From Aquincola sp. (GTDB lineage: Bacteria; Pseudomonadota; Gammaproteobacteria; Burkholderiales; Burkholderiaceae_C): a stretch of DNA of 64,000 nucleotides. Positions 51,294 to 57,697 of the stretch are shown piece after piece; position 1 is the first letter of the stretch, and each line of letters opens with the position of its first letter. The stretch spans positions 1-64,000 of the forward strand of contig JALHQP010000001.1 in NCBI GenBank assembly GCA_022841885.1. Reading direction: 5' to 3'. The notes beneath the pieces are model-generated. The model saw only the letters and a list, made by a program, of their open reading frames with translations. It had not been told where the DNA came from and made no database searches. The position numbers were made by a program, and so were the translations under genes.

Positions 51294-51901
51294 CGCCACG
51301 TCGGCGCGGATGGTTTGGCGGCGCGGCCGCCGCCGCAGTGCTCGCGCTCGTCGCGGCCTGCGGCGGGGGCGGCGACAACCCGCTGGGCAATCCGCCCGAC
51401 ATCGTGAATCCCCCGGGGGGCAGCGGGCAGTCGCTGTCCTTCGTCTATTTCCAGCGTTGCATCAACCCGCTGTTGGTGGCGCAACTGAGCCTGCCCGGCG
51501 GCGGTACCGGCAGCTGTGCAAGCTCGGGTTGCCACGACAACGCCAACGGCACCGGCGGCGCGTTCCGCACGGTGGCCACGGCGGCCTTCGTCGACCTCAC
51601 CAACCCGGCCAACACACCGGATGCGGTGCGCCTGACCGAGATGTACCGCAACTTCTTCTCCGCCCAGGGCTCGAGCGTGATCGGCTCGCCCACGACCAGC
51701 CGCCTGCTCACCAAGCCCCTGGTGCAGGGCGTGCTGCATGGCGGCGGCGTCATCTTCGCGGACACCAACGACCCCAACGTCCGGCTGCTGCAGTACTGGA
51801 TCAGCCGTCCGATGCCGCAAGGCCAGGACGAGTTCAGTACGGCCTCAGCGGCGATGTTCACGCCTGCCGATCCTGTCACCGGTACATGCAACACCCAATA
51901 A
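51290..51901 (+). CDS. Lipoprotein with a CX4CH putative haem motif
   Basis: A 203-residue lipoprotein (lipobox LVAAC, then GGGGDN). Its only other cysteines outside the C-terminal CNTQ form CINPLL and CASSGCHDN; the latter is a CX4CH motif, a known though rare haem c attachment site. The rest (TEMYRNFFSAQGSSVIGSP, GGGVIFADTNDPNVRLLQYWI) resembles the C-terminal part of the HzsA-like protein, where similar text surrounds its last haem. ATG overlaps the stop of the HzsA-like gene, so these are coupled partners. Haem binding is inferred. Confidence 0.75.
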   Translation: MTPRRRGWFGGAAAAAVLALVAACGGGGDNPLGNPPDIVNPPGGSGQSLSFVYFQRCINPLLVAQLSLPGGGTGSCASSGCHDNANGTGGAFRTVATAAFVDLTNPANTPDAVRLTEMYRNFFSAQGSSVIGSPTTSRLLTKPLVQGVLHGGGVIFADTNDPNVRLLQYWISRPMPQGQDEFSTASAAMFTPADPVTGTCNTQ

Positions 51902-52668
51902 GAAATGCCCTGCGAGCCTGCTCCACGCTGCTCGTCCTGATCGCGCTGCTCTTCGTCGCGCAGGTTCCTGCGCGCGCTCAGGTCACCGAGCGCGTCAAGG
52001 TGGCCGACCCCTACCTCGAGATGCGCACCGGCCCGGGGCGCGGCTTTCCGGTCCACCATGTCGCGGCACGCCACGAGTGGGTGACGATCGAGCTGCGTTC
52101 GACCGACTGGTACAAGGTGCGCACCGCGAGCGACACCGGCAACGACAAGGTCGGCTGGGTGCACCGGCGCCAGCTCGAGGCCACGCTCACGGAAGCCGGC
52201 GTGGCCAAGACCTTCCGCGACATCGCGCTCGACGACTACCTGATTCGTCGCGCGCAGCTCGGCGCGGCCGTCGGGCGCTTCAAGTCCGAGCCGATGCTCA
52301 AGCTCTGGGGCAGCTACCGCCTGTCGGACACGCTGAGCCTCGAGGCCACGATCGGCCAGGTGCAGGGCACCTTCTCGGGCACCGACTTCTGGCACGCGAA
52401 CCTGCTGGCCGAGCCCTGGAGCGACCAGCGCCTGTCGCCCTTCATCGGCATCGGCGTCGGCCGCTTCAACAACTTCCCGAATTCCACGCTGGTGGGCGCG
52501 ACCGACACCAACGCCAACTTGGCGAACGCCACTCTCGGCGTGCGCTACTACCTGACCGAGCGCTTCGTGCTGCGCGCCGACTACAGCCTGTACACGGCTT
52601 TCGTGTCGGACCAGCGCAGCCAGGAGTTCCGCGCGGTGACCGCGGGCATTTCGTTCTTCTTCTATTGA
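51886..52668 (+). CDS. SH3b domain fused to an outer-membrane beta-barrel
   Basis: A 260-residue secreted protein. The signal peptide (STLLVLIALLFVAQVPARAQ) is followed by a bacterial SH3 domain (VADPYLEMRTGPGRGFPVHH ... DWYKVRTASDTGNDKVGWVHRRQL, about 33-100), which would bind peptidoglycan. The remainder is beta-barrel-like, with LKLWGSYRLSDTLSLEATIG, RLSPFIGIGVGRFNN, LGVRYYLTERFVLRADYSLYTAF and an aromatic end, GISFFFY. It overlaps the preceding lipoprotein gene by 16 bases. This barrel belongs with the outer-membrane beta-barrel proteins found beside Glt/AgmX-type systems. Confidence 0.82.
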   Translation: MQHPIRNALRACSTLLVLIALLFVAQVPARAQVTERVKVADPYLEMRTGPGRGFPVHHVAARHEWVTIELRSTDWYKVRTASDTGNDKVGWVHRRQLEATLTEAGVAKTFRDIALDDYLIRRAQLGAAVGRFKSEPMLKLWGSYRLSDTLSLEATIGQVQGTFSGTDFWHANLLAEPWSDQRLSPFIGIGVGRFNNFPNSTLVGATDTNANLANATLGVRYYLTERFVLRADYSLYTAFVSDQRSQEFRAVTAGISFFFY

Positions 52669-52677
52669 GGCCCCGAG

Positions 52678-53328
52678 ATGAACAACAAGATCCTCACGCT
52701 CCTGCTGGTCGCCTCCGCGCTGCCGGCCTTCGCCCAGACGACGCCGTCGACCCAGCAACCGCGCCCGGCCAACGAGCAGGTGGTGGTGCCGCAGGTCGAG
52801 CGCCGCGACGTCAAGCTGCCCAAGTTCCCGTCGAAGGACTTCGAGGTCGGCGCCTTCGCCGGCGTGTACTCGACCGAGAACTTCGGCGCCAGCGGGATCT
52901 ACGGCCTGCGCATCGGCTACCACATCACCGAGGACTTCTTCGTTCAGGCCAACCTGGCGCAGACCAAGGTCAGCGACGCGGCCTTCCGCCAGCTGCTGCC
53001 CGGTGGCGGCATCTTCCCGGAAGAAGAGCAGAAGCTCACCTACTACAACCTCTCCGCAGGCTGGAACATCCTGCCGGGCGAAGGCTTCATCGGCGCCAAC
53101 CGCGCCAAGGCCACGGCGGTCTACCTGCTGGCCGGCATCGGCAGCACCAAGCTGGTCGAACGCCGGCGCCAGACGATGAACTTCGGCATCGGCATGCGCA
53201 TGCTGCTGGCCGACCGCGCGGGCCTCCACCTCGAGCTGCGCGACCACGTGTTCTCGACCGACCTGCTCGGTCCGCGCCAGACCACGCACAACATCGAACT
53301 GACCGGCGGCTTCGCCTGGTACTTCTGA
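52678..53328 (+). CDS. Outer-membrane beta-barrel protein
   Basis: A 216-residue protein: signal peptide ending ALPAFAQ, a Pro/Gln-rich linker (TPSTQQPRPANEQVVVPQVE), and a barrel with FEVGAFAGVYSTENFGASGI, GLRIGYHITEDFFVQANLAQTKV, YYNLSAGWNILPGEG and the terminal FAWYF. It starts nine bases after the SH3-barrel gene, and both appear to be eight-stranded-type barrels of related design. Such proteins are found at the same place in AgmX/ExbBD gene clusters; in Myxococcus the barrels GltA and GltB have the analogous role. Function unknown. Confidence 0.82.
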   Translation: MNNKILTLLLVASALPAFAQTTPSTQQPRPANEQVVVPQVERRDVKLPKFPSKDFEVGAFAGVYSTENFGASGIYGLRIGYHITEDFFVQANLAQTKVSDAAFRQLLPGGGIFPEEEQKLTYYNLSAGWNILPGEGFIGANRAKATAVYLLAGIGSTKLVERRRQTMNFGIGMRMLLADRAGLHLELRDHVFSTDLLGPRQTTHNIELTGGFAWYF

Positions 53329-53357
53329 TTCCACAACGATTGTCGGAGGGAGACGCT

Positions 53358-53861
53358 TTGAGGAACACCCTGCAACGCCGTTCGCTGATGGGCCTGGTGC
53401 TGCTGGCCGCGGCCAGCGCTGCCGGGGCCCGCGTGGCCCCCCAGGCGGCGGCGCCCGACTTCACGCTGCGCCAGATCGACGGCCCCAACCTGCGCCTGGG
53501 CGAGCAGCGCGGTCGCGTCGTGATGGTGAACTTCTGGGCCACCTGGTGCGGCCCCTGCCGCATCGAGCTGCCGCAGCTGGCGAAGCTGCACGACCGCTAC
53601 CGCGGCTCGGGCTTCCTGCTGCTGGCCGTGAACATCGACGAAGACCCGAACGCGGCGCGCGCGCTGGCTGGCAAGCTGGGCCTGAAGTTCCCGGTGCTGC
53701 TGGACACCGACAAGAAGGTCGTCGGCGCTTACGACCTCAACGCCATGCCCGCCACCGTGCTGATCGACAAGGACGGCCGCGTGCGCCACCTGCACCGCGG
53801 CTACCGCGAAGGCGTCGAGCAGACCTACGAGCAGCAGGTGCGCGAACTCCTGAAGGAATGA
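53358..53861 (+). CDS. TlpA-like periplasmic thiol:disulfide oxidoreductase
   Basis: About 167 residues with a signal peptide (RRSLMGLVLLAAASAAGARV) and a TlpA/ResA thioredoxin domain: PDFTLRQIDGPNLRL, VVMVNFWATWCGPCRIELPQLAKLH with WCGPC active site, LAVNIDEDPNAAR and YDLNAMPATVLIDKDGRVRH containing the cis-Pro. The start is the TTG at 53358 with GGAGGG seven bases before it. It probably keeps cysteines reduced for haem attachment or for other members of the cluster (the HzsA-like, CX4CH or DUF4266 proteins). Its stop overlaps the DUF4266 gene. Confidence 0.9.
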   Translation: MRNTLQRRSLMGLVLLAAASAAGARVAPQAAAPDFTLRQIDGPNLRLGEQRGRVVMVNFWATWCGPCRIELPQLAKLHDRYRGSGFLLLAVNIDEDPNAARALAGKLGLKFPVLLDTDKKVVGAYDLNAMPATVLIDKDGRVRHLHRGYREGVEQTYEQQVRELLKE

Positions 53862-54094
53862 GCACGATGCGACGCGCGACTGCCTTGCTGATGCTGACCG
53901 CCGTGACCTGGCTCGGTGGCTGCGCCACACCCGAACCCTGGGTCAAGCCGCACGAACGCGAACGGCTCGCGGACCCGATCATGCAGTGGCAGGGCGACTT
54001 GCTGGCGTCCAAGCACAGCCAGCACGTGCGTGACATCCGCGAGGGCGCGCGCGGCGCCAACGGCGTGCAGGGAGGCGGCTGTGGCTGCAAGTAA
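53858..54094 (+). CDS. DUF4266 small lipoprotein
   Basis: A 78-residue lipoprotein with lipobox LGGC (Cys about residue 22), a conserved basic/Trp segment (EPWVKPHERERLADPIMQW) and the C-terminal GGGCGCK that defines DUF4266. The terminal Cys pair may bind metal or be modified. DUF4266 genes are regularly adjacent to DUF3570 and to ApbE and thioredoxin genes, as here. ATG overlaps the TlpA stop (ATGA). Function is unknown. Confidence 0.88.
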   Translation: MSTMRRATALLMLTAVTWLGGCATPEPWVKPHERERLADPIMQWQGDLLASKHSQHVRDIREGARGANGVQGGGCGCK

Positions 54095-55184
54095 CCTGCT
54101 TGTCCGCTGGCTCAAGGCGGTCGGCGCGCTGCTCGGCGGCACGCTCGCGGTGACCGGCACGCGCGCTGCGCCGCTGCCGCCCGACCGCGCCGAGGCGATG
54201 TACCACCGCTACAGCGGCGGCGGCATGACGGCCGACGGCCCGGCGCTGCTGGTGCGCAAGAGCCTGGGCGACAAGGTCTCGCTGACCGGCCAGCTCTATA
54301 TCGACGCGGTCAGCAATGCCTCGGTCGATGTGGTCACCACCGCGAGCCCCTACAAGGAGCGCCGCACCGAGTTCAGCGTCGGCGTCGACTACGCGGTGCG
54401 CGACTCGAACCTGAGCTTCGGCCTGTCGCGCAGCGACGAGCCCGACTACAAGGCCGACGCCTTGTCGGTGGACGTGTCGCAGGAGGTCTTTGGCGGCATG
54501 ACGACGGTGAACCTCGGTTTCACGCGCGGCGCCGACAAGGTGGGCCAGAAGAGCCTCGGCTTCTTCGACCAGGCCAAGCACTGGCAGTACCGCCTCGGCG
54601 TGACGCAGATCCTGACGCCCAAGTGGCTGGCCAGCGCCAACGTCGAGGCCATCGCCGACAGCGGCTACCTCGGCAACCCCTACCGCGCCGCGCGCGTGTT
54701 CGGCGCCGCCGTGCCCGAGAACCTGCCGCGCACGCGCAGCTCGCGGGCGCTGAACCTGCGCGCCATCGGCGACCTCGGCAGCCGGGACGCAGTGCGCGCC
54801 TCGTACCGGTACTTCTGGGACAACTGGCAACTCAAGGCGCATACGCTCGAAGGGGGATACAGCCGTTACGTTGGCGAGTCTTTCCTGTTCGACGGTTTTC
54901 TGCGCCACTACCGGCAGGACGGCGCGTCGTTCTACAGCGACAACGCGCAGAGCCAGACCACCTACGTCACGCGCAACCGCCAGCTCGGCACCTACGACGG
55001 CAACACGCTGGGCGGCAAGGTGACCTACAGCTACAGGAAGGTGCCGGGGCAGTACGAGATCAAGTTCAACGGCGCGCTCGAAGTGCTGCGCTACCGCTAC
55101 AGCGACTACACCGACCTGCGCAACGGCCGGGCCTACAGCCTGTCGGCCACCGTGCTCCAGCTCTACGTGACGGCCAACTACTAG
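54081..55184 (+). CDS. DUF3570 outer-membrane protein
   Basis: A 367-residue protein with a signal peptide ending in GTRAAP and, after it, the DUF3570 barrel: MYHRYSGGGMTADGPALLVRKS, QLYIDAVSNASVDVVTTASPYKE, RRTEFSVGVDYAVRDSNL and YRYFWDNWQLKAHTLEGGYSR, ending in the aromatic QLYVTANY. It is a predicted outer-membrane beta-barrel of unknown role. The start is GTG 54081 (VAASNLLV), with GGGAGGC before it, overlapping the DUF4266 gene by 14 bases. DUF4266-DUF3570 is a conserved pair. Confidence 0.88.
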   Translation: MAASNLLVRWLKAVGALLGGTLAVTGTRAAPLPPDRAEAMYHRYSGGGMTADGPALLVRKSLGDKVSLTGQLYIDAVSNASVDVVTTASPYKERRTEFSVGVDYAVRDSNLSFGLSRSDEPDYKADALSVDVSQEVFGGMTTVNLGFTRGADKVGQKSLGFFDQAKHWQYRLGVTQILTPKWLASANVEAIADSGYLGNPYRAARVFGAAVPENLPRTRSSRALNLRAIGDLGSRDAVRASYRYFWDNWQLKAHTLEGGYSRYVGESFLFDGFLRHYRQDGASFYSDNAQSQTTYVTRNRQLGTYDGNTLGGKVTYSYRKVPGQYEIKFNGALEVLRYRYSDYTDLRNGRAYSLSATVLQLYVTANY

Positions 55185-55197
55185 AAGAGGCATGACC

Positions 55198-55788
55198 ATG
55201 CATGCACTGATCCGCAATCTCGCCCTCGTCGGCGCCTTCGTGCTGTTCGGGGCCGCGGCCCTGGCGCAGCAGGCCAAGCCCGCCGCACCGGTGGCCACGA
55301 CGGCCGCCGCCCCCGCGGCGGCAAGTGCCGCGCCCGCGCCCTCGGCCAGCCTCGACACCCGCGTGCAGGACCTGAAGTCCGACGTGATCAAGCTCAACCG
55401 CGACCTGCTGGTGCTGGAGGAGGAGTTGCTGTTCCCGGCCAACACCCAGGTGGCCCTCTTCGTGTCGATGGACGTGGGCAAGCTGTTCGAGCTCGACTCC
55501 TTGCAGATCAAGCTCGACGACAAGCTGGTCACCAACTACCTCTACACCCCCAACGAGGTGCAGGCCCTGCATCGCGGCGGCGTGCAGCGCGCCTATGTCG
55601 GCAACCTGAAGAGCGGCACGCACGAGATCGTGGCCTTCTTCACCGGCAAGGGCCCGCACGAGCGCGACTACAAGCGCGCCACCACGATCAAGTTCGACAA
55701 GGGTGCCGAGCCCAAGTACATCGAGCTGCGCATCAAGGACTCCACCGGCAAGCTGCAGCCCGAGTTCGACGTCAAGGTCTGGCAGTAA
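55198..55788 (+). CDS. Secreted protein of unknown family, conserved position in ExbB/AgmX cluster
   Basis: About 196 residues: signal peptide (IRNLALVGAFVLFGAAALAQ), an Ala/Pro linker, a predicted coiled coil (DTRVQDLKSDVIKLNRDLLVLEEELL) and a beta-sandwich-like domain with VALFVSMDVGKLFELDSLQIK, LKSGTHEIVAFFTGKGPHERD and the end FDVKVWQ. The start ATG at 55198 has GAGG seven bases before it; an ATG at 55192 is too close. I recognise no function. It lies between the redox genes and the TPR genes, and its coiled coil suggests it contacts a partner. Confidence 0.8.
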   Translation: MHALIRNLALVGAFVLFGAAALAQQAKPAAPVATTAAAPAAASAAPAPSASLDTRVQDLKSDVIKLNRDLLVLEEELLFPANTQVALFVSMDVGKLFELDSLQIKLDDKLVTNYLYTPNEVQALHRGGVQRAYVGNLKSGTHEIVAFFTGKGPHERDYKRATTIKFDKGAEPKYIELRIKDSTGKLQPEFDVKVWQ

Positions 55789-55798
55789 GGACCCCGCG

Positions 55799-57697
55799 GT
55801 GCGCCTGCGCTTCTTCGCTCTCTCCTTGCTGGCCGCTGCGTCGGTGCAGGCGGCGGAACCTGCGCCCGAGGCCAAGCGCCCGGTGCTGGCGCCGCACTAC
55901 GGCGACACCCTGTTCCACTTCTGGCAGGACAAGTACTTCAGCGCCGTGACCGGCCTGATGGTGTCGCAGCACTTCCAGCGCATGTCGCCGCACGACGACG
56001 ACAGCGAGATCCTGCGCGGCGGCCTGCTGCTGTCCTACGGCATGCACCGCGAGGCGGGGCAGATCTTCGCCCAGCTGATCGAACGCGGCGCGCCGCCGTC
56101 GGTGCGCAACCGCGCCTGGTACTTCCTGGCCAAGATCCGCTGGCAGCGCGGCCTCACGGCCGAGGCCGAGGAGGCGATCGCGCGCATCGATGGCAAGCTG
56201 CCGGTCCCGCTCGAGGAAGACCGCGGCTTGCTGCACGCCAACCTGCTCATGGCGCGCGGCGAGTTCGCCGGTGCGGCCGAGCTGTTGCGCGGCATGACCG
56301 ACGCCAAGAACCCCTCGCAGGCGAGCTACTACGCGCGCTACAACCTGGGCGTCGCGCTCGTCAAGAGCGGTGACGTGGCCGGTGGCAGCACCCTGCTCGA
56401 CGAGGTGGGCCGCATGCCCTCGGCGACCGAGGAACAGCGCAGCCTGCGCGACCGCGCCAACGTGGCGCTCGGCTTCGCCGCGCTGCAGGACAACCGCAGC
56501 GAGGACGCGCGCAAGGTGCTCGAGCGCGTGCGCCTCGAGAGCCTGCATGCCAACAAGGCACTGCTCGGCTTCGGCTGGGCCGCGGCGGCCGCCAAGCAGG
56601 CGGACCAGGCGCTGGTGCCGTGGACCGAGCTCGCGGGCCGCAGCCTCAGCGACGCCGCGGTGCTCGAAGCCAAGATCGCATTGCCCTATGCCTACGCCGA
56701 ACTCGGTGCCTACGGCCAGGCCCTCGAAGGTTATGAAGGCGCGGTGTCGCAGTTCGACACCGAGCAGGGCGCGCTCAACGAATCGATCGCCGCGATCCGC
56801 AGCGGCAAGCTCGTCGAAGGCCTGGACAAGCGCAACCCCGGCGAGGAGATGGGCTGGTTCTGGAACCTCGCCGAGTTGCCCGAGATGCCACATGCCGGCC
56901 ACCTGACGCAGGTGCTGGCGCAGCACGACTTCCAGGAGGCGTTCAAGAACTACCGCGACCTGATGTTCCTCGGCCGCAACCTGGCGCAATGGCGCGACAG
57001 CCTGGGCGCCTACCGCGACATGCTGGCCGAGCGTCGCAAGGCCTTCGCCGAGCGCCTGCCCGCCACGCAGAGCGGCGCGCAGGGCACGGTGCCGGTGCTG
57101 GCCGAGCTGAAGCAGCGCCGCGCCACGCTGGCCGCCGAACTGGATCGGGTGCAACGCGACGGCGACGTGATCGCTTTCGCCAACCCGACGCAGGACGACC
57201 TGCTGCAGCGCCTGGCCGGCGTGCAGGCCGCGATGAAGGCCAACGCCAGCGATCCCGAGGTCGCGAAGCTGTCCGACAAGGTGCGCCTGCTGTCCGGCGC
57301 GCTGGCCTGGCAGTTGGCACAGGACTTCCCGTCGCGCCTGTGGGTGGCGCAGAAGGCGCTGCGCGATGCCGACGCGCAGATCGCGCAGGCCGAGGGACGC
57401 AGCGAGGCGATCGCGAAAGCGCAGCGCGACGAGCCGGTGCGTTTCGACGCCTTCTCGCGCCGCATCGACGCCCTCGAAGCCAGCCTCGGTGCGCTGATCC
57501 CGCGCGTGGCCGCGCTGACCACCGAGCAGCAGCAGGCGGTGCAGGGCATCGCGGTGGCCGAACTGGGCCGCGCGCAGCAACGCCTGGCCGAGTACCAGAC
57601 CCAGGCCCGCTTCGCGCTGGCGCAGCTCTACGACCGCGCCAACGTGGCGGCCAACACGACACACTCGAAGGAGGCGGGCGATGCGCCGCGCCGTTAG
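55799..57697 (+). CDS. Large periplasmic TPR protein
   Basis: A 632-residue protein with a signal peptide (RFFALSLLAAASVQA) from a GTG start and AGGA before it. The first 330 residues are TPR/Sel1-like helical repeats: EAGQIFAQLIERGAPPSVRNRAWYFLAKI, LEEDRGLLHANLLMARGEF, and similar. A helical, coiled-coil-rich second half (LAELKQRRATLAAELDRVQ and RRIDALEASLGALIPRVAAL) follows. It overlaps the next TPR lipoprotein by 17 bases. Proteins of this kind (GltD/GltE-like) scaffold the periplasmic part of the Agl-Glt machine in Myxococcus; the homology here is suggested by context. Confidence 0.82.
   Translation: MRLRFFALSLLAAASVQAAEPAPEAKRPVLAPHYGDTLFHFWQDKYFSAVTGLMVSQHFQRMSPHDDDSEILRGGLLLSYGMHREAGQIFAQLIERGAPPSVRNRAWYFLAKIRWQRGLTAEAEEAIARIDGKLPVPLEEDRGLLHANLLMARGEFAGAAELLRGMTDAKNPSQASYYARYNLGVALVKSGDVAGGSTLLDEVGRMPSATEEQRSLRDRANVALGFAALQDNRSEDARKVLERVRLESLHANKALLGFGWAAAAAKQADQALVPWTELAGRSLSDAAVLEAKIALPYAYAELGAYGQALEGYEGAVSQFDTEQGALNESIAAIRSGKLVEGLDKRNPGEEMGWFWNLAELPEMPHAGHLTQVLAQHDFQEAFKNYRDLMFLGRNLAQWRDSLGAYRDMLAERRKAFAERLPATQSGAQGTVPVLAELKQRRATLAAELDRVQRDGDVIAFANPTQDDLLQRLAGVQAAMKANASDPEVAKLSDKVRLLSGALAWQLAQDFPSRLWVAQKALRDADAQIAQAEGRSEAIAKAQRDEPVRFDAFSRRIDALEASLGALIPRVAALTTEQQQAVQGIAVAELGRAQQRLAEYQTQARFALAQLYDRANVAANTTHSKEAGDAPRR

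Noticed and set aside
48021-51299. A 1092-codon minus-strand frame opposite the HzsA-like gene
   Set aside because: Shadow of a real gene with lipobox and three haem motifs; the antisense translation has no signal, domain or ordered motif.
48327-51901. Hydrazine synthase (anammox) operon
   Set aside because: Only an HzsA-like protein is present, without HzsB/HzsC or hydrazine dehydrogenase, in an otherwise betaproteobacterial setting.
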